Below, piece after piece: positions 12,165 through 24,313 of a stretch of 64,000 nucleotides of DNA. The first letter of the stretch is position 1, and each line of letters begins with the position of its first letter. Under the pieces are notes generated by a model. That model searched no databases. It worked only from the letters and a program-made list of their open reading frames with translations, and was not told the DNA's origin. The position numbers and the translations under genes were made by a program. Origin of the DNA: Trichosphaerium sp. ATCC 40318. Lineage: Eukaryota > Discosea > Flabellinia > Trichosidae. Where the stretch lies: NCBI GenBank assembly GCA_038496445.1, contig JALMLS010000455.1, positions 434,001 through 498,000 on the forward strand. Reading direction: 5' to 3'.

Positions 12165-12247
12165 AATGTAGTTCTTGTGGGGTTTGTAATATTTTTTTGA
12201 ACCGCCTTAGAAGTTGATTAAGCCTTTTGTAAAGAAACTTTAACAAC
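12165..12247. promoter_or_regulatory. Bidirectional promoter between V-ATPase G and the SCP2 gene
   Basis: Only 83 bp separate the two divergent start codons, so both core promoters and 5' leaders must lie here. No clear TATA box is visible. This is an inference from spacing. Confidence 0.5.
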
Positions 12248-13340
12248 ATGGCCTTGTCTCTATCAACCGTCTTTGATTCTATTGCTGCCGGTATTAAGGC
12301 CGACCCTTCTCTTGTTAAAAAAGTCGGTGGTTCATACTTGTTTGAGGTTAAGAGCGGTGGTGATACCAAAAAATGGCTCGTTAACCTAAAAACCGCACCT
12401 GGTGGCGTTACTGAAGGTACGTTAATTTGGTATTGCCTAATTTCCCCTTCTGTGTGTACGACTTCTCAAAATGGCTGTAGGTGGTGACAGTGGTGATTGT
12501 AAAATTACCCTGGCTGAAGAAGACTTCATCAGCATGGTCGAAGGTACGAACACGAGAAAAAGCCATCAATAACCGACCATTTAGGTAAACTATCTGGCCA
12601 ACAAGCCTTCATGCAGGGCAAACTTCGTATTGCTGGAAACATGGGTTTAGCAATGAAATTGGAACAGGTGACGTTGTTAACTCTTTTAGAGTGTTTAAAT
12701 TCGCTCATTAACGTGTCACTGTACTAAAATGAGTTGACATTTTTAGTAGGTTTTTAAAGCTGCCAAGAGCGCTGCTACTGCCGCTCCAGCCCCTGCTGCC
12801 GCTCCAGCTGCTGCTGGCGCAATTACAGCTGCTGTTGTGTTTAGAGAGATCAAGAAGAACATCGCAAGCGATCCTTCTATGATCCAGAAAGTTGGTGGTA
12901 CTTATTTGTTCAAACTCGGTGATAAGGTAAGTATAAATATCTGATTATGTAACCTCAGGCTTATTTCTTATAGTCCTGGACTGTTGATCTTAAAAACGCA
13001 CCTGGTTCTGTTTCAGAAGGTACGAATTTCTTTTGGAAAACTCGATTAAAACCCTGAAATCTCGTGACATTTCGACCTTACATAACATTAGGTGGATCAT
13101 CTGCTGATTGTACTATTACCATGGCAGAGCAAGATTTTATTGACTTGATGCTCGGTAAAATGAACGGACAGCAAGCATTTATGCAGGTACGTGGAACAAA
13201 CATTGACATAAATTATTTTTTGATTTTTTTGCTCAAAAATATCTGATGACTTTTTTTTAAAGGGTAAACTTCGCATTTCTGGCAACATGGGATTAGCTAT
13301 GAAACTTCAAGTACTCAGCGCTAAGAAATCAAAATTGTAA
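12248..13340 (+). CDS. Tandem SCP2 sterol-carrier protein with peroxisomal SKL signal
   Basis: A lipid carrier made of two complete SCP2 domains in a row, joined by an Ala/Pro-rich linker (about 12765-12840). Each domain shows the same marks: a helical start, KVGGSYLFEV or KVGGTYLFKL, a central LK-APG strand turn, AEEDFISMVEGK or AEQDFIDLMLGK, GQQAFMQGKL and GNMGLAMKL. The protein ends in AKKSKL and a stop (13338-13340), a classic PTS1, so it should be imported into peroxisomes and carry fatty acyl-CoAs or sterols for beta-oxidation. Introns sit at similar places in both halves (after GKLSGQQ/GKMNGQQAFMQ), which points to an internal duplication of an intron-containing unit. Confidence 0.9.
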
Positions 13341-13550
13341 TGTAGCACTAATGCATAAATACATGACACTTTAGCATATTTTCTTGCAGCTGGAATTCGT
13401 AGCTTAAATAAGTTGACTTTTTTTACCGTCTTGCATTCTTCTTTTAGAACTACTTGTTGCAACTTACTACACAAATACGCTAAATACACGCGTAAAACAT
13501 AGACACTCGCTACAAACGTGATTGTATTGTTGGAGTCATAAAAGAAGACT

Positions 13551-16500
13551 ATGTTCAAGTCACTACGTAGGTCCAAGCCTAAAAGTAGCCGCGTAACTAG
13601 TGGTGGGCCAGCCATAAATAAGATAGACAACGGAACTAGATTACGTTCCACTACCATCGAGGATGAGCCACCTAGGCCAGACCAAGCAGAGCTCAATCGC
13701 CGTTTTGAGCAGTTAATGGTGAGAAGAATTAACGCAATGCACCTATGACAGAAAACAAGTTGTCCTTATACGTGTAGGTATCACTAGATGTAGACAAAAA
13801 GCAAAAGAAGCAAATGCTTGATAACTTTACGCCAGAGCAAATGTGGACCCTAATCATACAAGAGGAGCGTAAACGTACGTATATGAATACACGTTAAACA
13901 CGCTAGCGTGTTTTTTGAACATTTCTTCAACTGCATTTTTACTGCAATTTGATGAGCGCTCACTCATACCCTAATAGAAGCACAACATATTTTGACAGCC
14001 AAGGAGCAAATTGCGAAAGTAACCTTTAATTTGACGGAAGAATCCATGAAGGGTTTACGTCTTAGTTTGACATCAGAAGGCATCAATTGGGTGAATGATT
14101 TTATAGGTAAACGTTTAAAAAAGAGAATTTCCGACTTTCCGCGTGAAATTTTTTTAATTTTGTTCTTTTCTCGTTTTCTGTCTTCTTATGTTAAGTATCT
14201 TTGGTTATTTGCTTACACAGTCATCTAGAACTACAAGGTCCGAAGTTTCTAACTGCCATTCTTGACGGCTTGTCACAGAAAATGTCGTACGTTTTTTTTT
14301 TGGAAGTTTTTTTTAATCAGTTTTTTTGTTTGATGAGTGTTTCCAGTTTAGTTTTGTAGTTTTTTGATTTGTTAGTCTTATTATGTGTTTAGGTTGTCAA
14401 GTAATGCGAAGGTTATATCTCAAGCTCGGTGTCTTGCTACTGAAGTCATTCTGGCATTGAAAGGGCTTATGAAACATAAAGTACTTTTTTTTATTTATTT
14501 TTTTTAATGTTCGTTTAACGGTTCTTTAGGCAGGTTTTGACTCTGTGGCTGGTACAGATACGCTAGCAGGAAGTTTTATAGAAGCTGCTAGACATGTTAG
14601 TGAGCGTACTGTTGTGATTACACTTCAGATTCTGGCTGTCTTAGCCATTTGTGATTTGGATCAATTTCGGTACAATTTTTATCTGTTTTGTTGTTTTGGA
14701 GTCGGTTGTTCGTGTTAGGCCGGGTGTATTCTAATGGTATTTTGTTAGGTCTGTCCTTAATGGATTTAAGACAAGTAGCACATCATTGACAAAGTTTTTA
14801 TCATCTAATAATATGGAAGTAAAAGCAGCTGCTTTAACTCTAGTTAATGCTCTTATTTCTGACTCTACTTTTGATGATCCAGAAAAAGAAGATTTTAAAC
14901 AACAATTATGGGATCAAGGTGTACCTAATCTTATTCTGGTATGTTCTTAAACGAATAAGAGATAGTATGATCGTAGTGTTGATTTTATTTTTTTTCAGAA
15001 CATGCGTGATGGTGCTATGTCAGAAGAGATGCATACACAGTTAGATTTATTCACTTCTGTTCTTGATGATATGACCAGACCAGAAGAGTTTGCTATTGAT
15101 CCTGTTGAGCTTTGTAAGAACCTTAAAGGTGAAGTTCGTAATACACCTGCTGAGCCTATTTTATCCCGTGTACGGTTATCGATATTTCATTTTTTTTTGT
15201 TCTTCAATATATATAACCAATGGACATGATCTCCTTGTGTCTTTATTGTATTGACGATTTCTTTAGATTTTACAACATCTACTACTTGTAAAACGTGGTG
15301 GTGCAACTGGTAGAGCTCATTGGCATTCAATAGATAAATATATTACTACATCTGCTGGTTCTAGAGCTGTAGGCACAGAGGCAGCAAGTGAGTATTTTTT
15401 TTTCTTTTTTTCTTCTGTTTTATTTTTAATCGCCGAAAGAAACTAATCTCGTTTTTTTTAGTTACTGAGGCATTGTGTACATCGCTACTAAAACAATATG
15501 GTATTAAAGGTACATTACATATTTCAGTAACAATGATATTTACACTATAACTAGGAATAGAAATTACTGGTAGTGCAGGAGGTGCTGCAAGTGCCAACGC
15601 TGGAACTGGTAATGAAACACCTGCGCCACCAGCTATAGTCGAAGGTGGTATTGATGGTGAAGCACCTAAAGAGTTGCCAGGTGGCAACTTAGTAGTAGGA
15701 GGACCACCTCGTACGTGACTTGAGTGTTAGAGTTACAGAAAATTTAACCTTATTTTAGCTGGGCCAATTACAGATGCACCTCCACCTCCGCCTCCAATTG
15801 AAGGTGGTGAAGCTCCGCCACCACCCCCTCTTGCTGTAGAAGGTGGGCCACCACCGCCACCTCCTATGGCCGTAGGTGGAGGACCACCACCGCCACCGCC
15901 ACCACCAGGTATAGCTGGTATAGGTGGAGGACCACCACCGCCTCCTGGAATGCGTAAGTATTTATTGATGATTTATGTTCTTGTTTTTTGACTTTATTTC
16001 GTTTTAGCTTCTGCAAGACCAAAGATGCCTCAAAAACCAGTAAAGAAGCCTGCTATTAAAATGAAACGTTTCAATTGGGCTAAGATGAATCATTCAAAGA
16101 TTCAAGGTACTATATGGGAAGGTATAGATGATGAAAAATTGAGTATTAGTACAAAGGTAATAGCAAACAATTTTTGTTTTGCTAAGAGTTCTTTTTTTCT
16201 AGGAAATAGAAGAATTGTTTGGTGCTAAAATCATTCCAAAGAAAGGCCTTAAATCTCCTTCTTCTGCTCCAAAGAAGGCAAAGCAACAAGTTATTACTGT
16301 GTTGGAACCAAAGCGACAGAATGGAATATGTACGTTGTTTGAGAGGATGAGACTTCTTGTGTCCAACTATTTCATACTTACTGGTTTTTTTTAGCGATTA
16401 TGTTGTCTAGATTTTCAGACTTATCTTACAAACAACTTCGTACTGCTATAGTTAATATGGATGATAAGGTTGTACAAGACCCAGAGGATCTAAAGATCCT

Positions 16501-18482
16501 CTCTCAGTTTTGTCCAGAGCAAGATGAGGTACCCTTTTTTTTCCTTCTTCTTTTTTGTTTTTCTTCTCTACTTTTGATGTTGCAGCGAACCTTAGTTAAT
16601 ATGTCTTGTTTTTTTATAGATTGATCTATTGAAGCCTATTGCTTCTGAAAAGAATCTTGGAAAAGCAGAATCTTATTTTTGCACTGTACGTCTTTTGTCT
16701 TCGTTTTTCTGAAATTTTCTTAATTTTACATTTTCTGTTTCTTTTTTTGTTGTTCTGACATACCCTCTGTTCTTTGATTGGTTTTTTCTGTTTTAATGAT
16801 GTTAATAGGTTATGAGTATACCACTCATGTCGCTATGGATAAATGCATGGACAACAATGCGTACATTTGATCAAAAAGTTGAGGAGGTTGAACATGCTGT
16901 TAATACAGTATCAAAGGCTTGTCAGCAACTTAAGACAAGCAAGAAGTTTTCAAAGCTTCTACAGATTGTACTTGCGTATGGTAACTACATTAATGGTAGT
17001 ACAGCACAGGGTGGTGCATGGGGTTTTAAAATGAGTACACTCATAAAGGTGCGTTGACAAGGAGGTTTTCTTTGTAGGATTTTTTTTTTGTTTTTTTTCT
17101 TGTTCTCTTTTTTTCCTTCGTGAGCTCATCATTATGTATAAAATTCTTTATTGTTTTAAAATATACGATAGTACATACAAGTATTATTTGCACAATTTGG
17201 TATTTAGAAGTAGTGACGCTATTTGATTTAAATCAAATTGAACAAGATTTTTTTGTTTCCGTGAAGCTGATTTTTCTCTGCAGATGATGGACTTGAAGTC
17301 CACTAGTAAGATGACATTAATGCACTTTTTGGCAAGAGAGATGCAAGGAAAATATGCAGATATTGCTGGTCTTACAGCAGAATTAGATAAGACACCTTTG
17401 GCTGCAAGAAGTACGTTTTTCTTTTTATCACGATTTATTAACTGTTTTGAAGTGAACGTTGGCTTGATATCTGGTGACCTAGCAAAGATTAGAGGAGGTG
17501 TTACAAAGATTGGAGGGTTATTATCAAACCCTAAATGTCCAACAGGCGCTTGTAAGCAGCGTTTGGAAGTATCCTAAAGCCAAGTTCTTGCAACCAAACT
17601 TTTTTTTCCTCGGTTTGATTATTTTTATCTTAACAACTTCTCTGAAATTCCACGTTCCTGCTGAAACTAAAGCAAAGAGTCTTGTAGAGAAACTAAACAA
17701 ATTACGTGCTAGTTTCTCAGAGACAGTAGTATTCTTTGCTGAGCCAAAGAATACACAATGTGAAGACTTCTTTGGACAGTTGAATAGATTCTTGACGTCT
17801 CTTGAGGTTAGGAATTCTTTCTTTTTCTTTCATTTTGAGTTTTCGTTGTTTGTTTCTTATTGTATGCGTGGTAGAGAGCTCGTATGGATCTAGATCGTTG
17901 GAAGAAACAAGAAGAGCAAGCTAAGAAAGCAGAAGAGCGAAGAGCAGTACGATGATTTTTCTTCAGCATTTTTTTTTTTGTGTTGGTTCTAACTTTTTTT
18001 TTCTTCTGCAGAAAATTGCCAAGCTTGGTAAAGGTAAGTCTCCACGCGTGGATGGTAATACAAGTTCCAGTAATCAAGGCGGTGGTATGCTTGGTATGAT
18101 GATATCAGAATTACAATCAGGTGTCGCCTTTACAGAGTACGTTGAACATCAGATTGTAAAATCCTTTTTTTTTCTTCTTTTTGAACAAAATTTTTTTGGT
18201 TCGCATGTATTCGCCTGGATCACTACAACTTCCCTTTGGGTGGTTTCGAGGGGATTGTAGGTTTTCATTGTTATTCTTTTCTTTTGGCTTTACACTATCT
18301 TTCATAATTCGGCCGTAAACTGCCCTTTTGGGCTCAGAAAATAGCTCATTTTTTAGTTCATCACGTCGCTCTAATCAAGTTCGCGAAAAGTAAAACCCTT
18401 TTTAAGCTTGTATTGATTTTGTTTTAGTAAAAAGAAGAGGCAGATAAGACATCAACAAAGTAAAGCTGTGTTGTTACAATGA
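13551..18482 (+). CDS. Diaphanous-type formin (GBD/FH3-FH1-FH2-DAD)
   Basis: A Rho-regulated actin nucleator and elongator. About 20 exons give an N-terminal GBD/FH3 armadillo region (about 13551-15520), a proline-rich FH1 of PPPPPP blocks separated by Gly/Glu linkers (about 15760-15955) that would bind profilin-actin, and an FH2 domain (about 16020-17900). FH2 hallmarks include MKRFNWAKM, YGNYINGSTAQGG with GFKMSTLIK, and KSTSKMTLMHFLAREM. The C-terminal MISELQSGVAF followed by KKKRQIRHQ is a textbook DAD with its basic tail, so the protein should be autoinhibited until a GTPase binds the N-terminus. The stop is TGA 18480-18482. This is close in layout to dictyostelid formins. Confidence 0.92.
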
Positions 18483-19405
18483 AGAAAAGAAAACAATACT
18501 CTTGTGATTTAAAAATATTTGATAAAATTTAATATTAGTAGGTGTTGTTATATGTTTAGGTGGTATAAGATAAGGCTAGTAGTGCACAAAAAAGTAAATA
18601 AAGGCTATTGCCTTTTTGCTTTTAGCAAGTAATAGATGCGTCTACGGGTTGTCTTGGTAGCGTGTGTGCACTGTAGCTTAGTTTGAGTGCGTAGCGTTTG
18701 TATCTTTATGCGTTATTGTAAAGCGAAATTGTGTAAAACTGGATATGTACGCAGTTCTACTACGCGTTAGCAAACAGAGCGAACAACTGTTTTATTTGTT
18801 GTCTACGTATTGTTTTATTAAAACTTGCTTCATTTAGTATAAGGTCGTAGCACTAGTGCTATTGATGTGCTCCTTGCGTTGTGGCCTGGCTTGCCAACCT
18901 TAGACTCTAACTCCGTTATTTCCTGATATGCGTCTTATTACTTATTGTTCTGGTAACGTTGTAGACGTCTTGAGCATATTGGTTGTATTGTTTTACAACC
19001 TTTAGTAAAAAAGCTCACTGTTAGACTTTTTAAACATCGTAACACCTTTCCAACGGTGGTAATATAATACGCGAGCAATAATCTTTTTGTAGAATTGCGA
19101 CTGTAAGCAAGTTTATAGTGCTCAATCGTTATCGCATTACCGTAAAATGCCTTCGGCACGCTGGAAAATACCGGTACGTAACCACCTCTTGCACGCGTAG
19201 ACAAGATTAGTGTTGTTCTGGCAGTTTCACAAACTTCTGCCGTAACGCGTAATTAAATGGCGCAATAGAGAATAACCTTATCGGCTATAGCTGATAGTTT
19301 AATGTGTGATAGTGGGTGTTAGATTTAGGTGTTTTATCGTATTGGAAAGTAAATAACGGACAATTACTTCGTAAGTTCTTTCGAACATAAAAAAAAAGAA
19401 CAAAA
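18483..19405. other. Long intergenic stretch
   Basis: About 920 bp between formin and the NMNAT-like gene. The only sizeable frame is a minus-strand one of 88 codons (18938-19204), basic and without recognisable motif. I see no tRNA or snRNA fold. It may hold the promoter of the NMNAT-like gene, which begins after an A-rich leader. Confidence 0.4.
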
Positions 19406-20149
19406 ATGGGCGAGGCACCTACCCACAAGTTTATACTTTGCATAGCCGGATCATGTAACCCAGTGCATATGTCATATCTTAACGCATTAGAATGGTCAAA
19501 AGAAGCACTTGAGGAGAGATTTGGAGCAGGATGTGTTTTACGAGGTTATATTGCACCAGCAGCTGACGGGCATGTTAGCGGTAAGGTAGGACCGAAAGCT
19601 ATCAAAAGTAAACACAGAATGGCGATGATTTCGGAAATGATTAAAAAACACAGTTGGATAGACCCTTGCTCTAAAACGTTTGGTAGCGCAAACACGTGTT
19701 TGAATTCTTACGCTCGTATTTTACGATCAGAACACGGAGAAGTTACAAAAGTTATTGTGTTGAATAATAACGGTTCAAACGAAAAGAGTGATAAATCAGC
19801 AAATAAACTTGCTGTGAAGAAAAAAAGGAATGAATTTTATTATGTCATAATCGACAAGTCACAGAAGTCTGGCTTCCGACAATACACGCGTAGCACGCGT
19901 AAGCAAAAGAAGAACGATAATACGCTACATATAGACGAAAAGGTGGCTATATCGGCTAAGAAAATAACAAAAAGGCTTCAGCGTATGCATGAAGCATCTA
20001 CAGCAAAAGATAAAGCTCAAGAAATCAATTATATGGTTGTAAATGGATGGCTATCAAAAAGAGTTGGTAAATACTTACTAGAGCATGAAAAAGACTTATA
20101 CATGAACAAACCGCTTGATATTCTTTACAGAGAGCCTACGCGGCAATAA
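19406..20149 (+). CDS. NMN/nicotinate mononucleotide adenylyltransferase-like protein
   Basis: A nucleotidyltransferase of the HxGH/ISSTxxR fold, resembling the eukaryotic NMNAT enzymes that make NAD. The start of the fold is GSCNPVHMSYLNALEWSKEA, equal to GxFxPxHxxH except that the second His is Tyr. It continues with GYIAPAADGH, KHRMAMISEMI and a W-D segment typical of NMNATs. Near the C-terminus ISAKKITKRLQ replaces the usual ISSTxVR. Between them is a Lys/Arg/Ser-rich insertion. The frame is single-exon, unlike its neighbours. The changed catalytic His and ISST motif suggest altered or lost chemistry, so it may be a divergent paralogue rather than the housekeeping enzyme. Confidence 0.65.
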   Translation: MGEAPTHKFILCIAGSCNPVHMSYLNALEWSKEALEERFGAGCVLRGYIAPAADGHVSGKVGPKAIKSKHRMAMISEMIKKHSWIDPCSKTFGSANTCLNSYARILRSEHGEVTKVIVLNNNGSNEKSDKSANKLAVKKKRNEFYYVIIDKSQKSGFRQYTRSTRKQKKNDNTLHIDEKVAISAKKITKRLQRMHEASTAKDKAQEINYMVVNGWLSKRVGKYLLEHEKDLYMNKPLDILYREPTRQ

Positions 20150-20647
20150 CAATACCTCATAACACAAAAACCAAAAAAATGTAAATACGGTTTTCGCAGT
20201 TTTTTTTCAATTCTCTTAAAATAAATGTGTATAATTTGAATAGCAGCTTTATGTTTATTGTGTGGGTTGACTATAGTATGTGGAATAAAATCCAATGTGT
20301 TGATAGAATATCAGCTTTGGTAGTATTAAGTTACAAGCTATTTTTATTGTCAATTTAAAGCACGGCTAAGTCTTGTACTGCGTACATGCAGTGCCTTTGG
20401 CGCGTCAACCTATGTTTAAGAAGATCGCCACGTATATCTCAGAGGGAGTACGCGACGAATGAACAATTTGGTACAACGGGTTTGCGAAAAACAATTGTAA
20501 GCTATGTGTGCTAATATTAGATAGTTGATAGGATGCCTGAGGGTACTGAAAAGGCTTTGAAGGTACAATGTAAAGAATTTGATCAGTTTGCGTAACAACG
20601 TACCCTAATGGCCTTTTACAGTCGATAAACACTGAATTTTACAAGTA
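20150..20647. other. Intergenic stretch
   Basis: AT-rich spacer. Overlapping minus-strand frames (20405-20632) show no motif and no splice logic. No gene called. Confidence 0.4.
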
Positions 20648-22088
20648 ATGTCAACGATTGCGTAAGCTACACTAAAAATTGATAAAAGGACAGCCAACGC
20701 TGCTTTCAACGCGTCCAGAGATCATCCATGGCCTGGATGGAGTAAAATACCTTCGTTAAAAGTAAAACAGCCTAAAGTTCTTGATGTGGCATGCGGTATC
20801 CTGAAAAAGCGACTCGACGCGAGTTCTAAAACATCCTGACAGGTAATGGTCGATTTGGCGCGTTTTTAGCTTCAAACAACAAAAATTCTTTGTTGGACTA
20901 TCATGGCGTTGATAATAATCAGATGTTCCTTGAATCTACAAAAAAAACGTTATCAGGTACATACTCAATACATCTAAAGCCTACCTTTGTTCTAAAAATC
21001 ACGTGATAGCACATGACAACATTGCAAAAGTCACTTTAGAAAATGCCGATGTTCTTGATGAAAAATACGTGTTACCCAGAGGCTCAGAGTACGATTTGGT
21101 TGCATTGAATGCTATATTGCATCATGTACCAGGACTACACAATAGACAGCGTTTACTGTCTACAATGGCCAAAGGCGTTCGCCAAGGTGGTAAGCAAGCA
21201 CAAAATGACAAAGTTGTGTTTTTTTTTTTGAACGCCAGCAAGTCAGAAAATCTTTCTCCTTGTTTATGAAATAGTTAGCCGCGGTTTATTAGTAAGCTTT
21301 TATTGTGATGAACTCAACTTCTTTTTTACAAAGCACTGGGCGTCAGTTGACAACAAAGTCTTATCTTTTTTTTTTCACTCTTGTTGAAGATTAATTTTGT
21401 TTTTTCAGGTACACTAATGTTTAATTGCTGGAGATTCATGGAGTATGACCGCTTCAAGAAAAAGATTGTGAGATAATTATATGGAGATATAAGATAAATT
21501 AACTTCGTTTAGATACCATGGGATGCATCATATAGTGTGGAGGCAAGTTGGCGTTTTTGTAGTTTTTTGTTTGCAATTTTTTTGTTTTGGCTTTTTGTTC
21601 ATCGTGACAATATCCTACATTGGATTCAATGTGAGAGCGAAACAAAACCATTACTGTAACATTGTAAAGACAATTGTTACCCTCCCATAAGTTTCCCAAG
21701 TGACCATTGATCAATTTCATTTAATTTCTTTTTCGAATTACGTATCTTTCATTGAAAGAGACAGTAACGTTTTAGCCGTAGAATTGCCTTTGGCCTTTTC
21801 TTTGATTGTTTGTCTTGTCTTATACGTTGTATTAGAAAAACGATTATCTAGTTAATTGGCTCAGAGGAAAGAATTCTACTCGCTATTGTCACTATGTTGA
21901 CGATAAAGGTATCAGTTTTTTTTTTTTCCCATTTTTTTCATATCAAAACTGAACAAATCTTCGTTTTAATAGAGCATGATATCCTTGTGGATAGCTTAAA
22001 GGATCTTCGGTTTGATGAAATAGATAGATACAGAGCAGATGGGAGTAATAATCAGTTAAATTGCTATAGCATATTGCTAAAGACGTGA
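20648..22088 (+). CDS. Class I SAM-dependent methyltransferase
   Basis: Seven or so exons join in phase. The N-terminus runs MSTIATANAAFNASRDHPWP, followed by KVLDVACG (motif I, which binds SAM) that splices into NGRFGAFL. Then come YHGVDNNQMFL (acidic motif II region), YDLVALNAILHHVPGL (motif IV) and GVRQGGTLMFNCWRF (motif VI). The C-terminal part has WLRGKNSTRYCHYVDDKEHD and RADGSNNQLNCYSILLK. The HPWPGW entry and ILHHV motif recall TRM9-like and related bacterial methyltransferases, but the substrate cannot be told from sequence. The stop is TGA 22086-22088. Confidence 0.7.
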
Positions 22089-22385
22089 ACCTGTAGCTAT
22101 AAAAAAAAAGTTAGCTTCGAACTAAAGTAGTCTCATTTATTCAATGCTATTGTTATCAAACTCCGTTTTCTCGTTTCAACAAGCCTTTAGAGTATGCCAC
22201 CTACGATTGTGGATAAGACAAAACAACTTTATTTCAATCCAAAAAAAAAGTGTTTTGGGCTCTTTACTCGGTTTGACCTTTCAATTGTGCTCTCAAACCC
22301 ACCTAGTTTTTATATGAGAGCCACAGCGGTATGACAATGAGCATTTGGGTCACTTATATTCTACAAAGTCAACAACTAAAAAGAA

Positions 22386-22467
22386 CGATGGCGACAGGAT
22401 TCGAACCTGCGAACCCAAGGGTACTCGCTTAGCAAGCGAGCTGCTTTAACCAGCTGGCTACACCATC
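22386..22467 (-). tRNA. tRNA-Ser (GCU)
   Basis: Read on the minus strand: acceptor GATGGTG pairs with CGCCATC, followed by discriminator G. The anticodon arm is CTCGC-TTGCTAA-GCGAG, giving anticodon GCU (Ser, AGY codons). An extra variable arm and a T arm with GGTTCGAATCC follow, as expected for a class II serine tRNA. No intron. Confidence 0.95.
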
Positions 22468-22712
22468 TTTGTTGATAGTATACAACAAGTGGCAGCCGAC
22501 CAGCCGCAAAAACAAGAATATAAAATCTCTCGACAGTGCAACAAAAAAAAGAAAATTTTGGGAAAGACACGATTGTTCCGATATCATGTAGGTCTTTTCT
22601 ATCCTTGAGATCAACAATGTGCAGATAGGGTTAGAAACTGAACATCTTTTGTGTTTCAGTGAGGCACTGATATGTTGAAGATGTCAACACAAGTGAAGTT
22701 AAGCAGTAAGTA

Positions 22713-24077
22713 ACTTTTATGTTCATATGTACAATTTTATAAATAAACCATTTGTATAGGTATTGTCTATTATCTTTTTCATCATTGCATTTGTTACCAA
22801 ACAATCTAAACGAGTATATTTCTTTGATTTTAAAATAGAACAAACAGCATAGAACAGCTTTAAAGAAATAACATCATCGCAGCCATCTTCAACAAAAGCG
22901 ACACAACTTTTTTGTTTGTTTACACCATCAACTGCTACAGTAGATACCTATGGAAGAAAAATTAAGAGAAGCTAGTTAAATCTAAGACAGGTACAAGTAG
23001 AGAGTAGAAATTGTAATGAGAAAGTGCGACTGATGGTTCAAGAGAGAAAGATTTGAAAAAAATATTTTTTCGCTCAAGTTTTCTGAGAAAACTAGTGTGC
23101 ATTCATAACCATCTCTATCATTTTTGATGGTTTTTATAAAACTTGATGTAACTTACCAATTTACCTTGTTTCTTTAAGACTAAAACAGCATCTGCAGCTT
23201 CTAAGGAAATTTTGTTAGCTTGTACAATTTTCTCATTTTTTTCTGTTTTTTTCATCCATGAATGAAGTGAATAACCGGGTGCTAATATATCCAATGTTTT
23301 GTTACCAATATCGATATCATTTAAATCAATACTCATCCTAATTCTGTAGAGTATCTTACGGCAGTGCAAAGAACTACACATACATCTCTGGTTGTATCTT
23401 TTTGAATTTTTTTCAAATTCAGCCAAATCAACAGACCAATCGTAATCTATCAATAGCTCATCACCACTCTTAATTTCTTCTGTGGAAAACAGACCAATAT
23501 ATGTACCACCATAATTGACATACTTATCACGCCGAATCACGTGTTGTAGATACTATTTTGGTCCTTAAAACAAAAAGGAAAAAAAATTTGAAAAGAAAAA
23601 AAAACAACTAAAGCGTACACAATTAGGATTGCAGGAGTGGTTCAAAAAATGAGCCATACTACCATACATGCATGGGTTAATACAAACATTAGTGTTATCT
23701 GTAGATAGAGTTCCATAGTGAACAAGATGTTGCTGATCGCTCCAAGGCATCTTAAAACATTCTTCTTGTCTAGATATTGTTCCTGTAAAGTACAGCAGTA
23801 GTGAACCTTTTGGTAGATTCTCAGCGCCATTGTAAGTGACGTGAAAGCCTTTTGAGGTTTTAAAGTTTAGTGTTAGGTATTCTGTGTCTAGAGGTTCTTG
23901 ATGAATATGAATAGGGTTCTTTGTACGTGAGACTATGTTTGTTTTATCGATATTTGCACTACAGCGTAGTTTGGTTGCTGTATCACAGAATAGTTTAATT
24001 ATATCACAAAGGCGTCTTTCATGCGCAATAGCGTATGCTGAGCAGCTAAATGGATCTTCACCTCCTTTTAGCGCCAT
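22713..24077 (-). CDS. SET-domain lysine methyltransferase
   Basis: A probable protein lysine methyltransferase. Exon 1 (to about 23614) carries YFTGTISRQEE and FLNHSCNPNC, the core SET motif that forms part of the SAM-binding pseudoknot. The next exon has IGLFSTEEIKSGDELLIDYD, the second half of the SET core, and then RCMCSSLHCRK, which fits the CxCxxxxC post-SET zinc motif. A further exon (about 22930-22713) adds an uncharacterised helical C-terminus ending in NGLFIKLYI. There is no pre-SET, MYND or chromodomain, so the substrate is open. The start is taken as ATG 24075-24077, the first in-frame ATG; 237 bp separate it from the divergent amidase gene. Confidence 0.75.
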
Positions 24078-24313
24078 TTTAATCTTTGGGAGATATCTAC
24101 ATGGGTTCAAAGCGTAGCACTTGACTGTAGTACAGTGTTAGTGAACGTCACAAAAAACAAATAGCGCGAATTTCACTAGAAGCGAAGCTATTTAATTGTA
24201 CCCAGGTATTCTAAGCCTTTCCTACGTGTGTTCATTATCGAAGGATTGAGTCGATACCAGGTGGTGTTAACGGCGCTTAGCGGCAGTTAAGTTCTATTGG
24301 CGTTTTTTCGAAC
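24078..24313. promoter_or_regulatory. Divergent promoter region between the SET gene and the amidase gene
   Basis: Head-to-head starts 236 bp apart imply that both promoters lie here. No specific element was identified. Confidence 0.4.
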
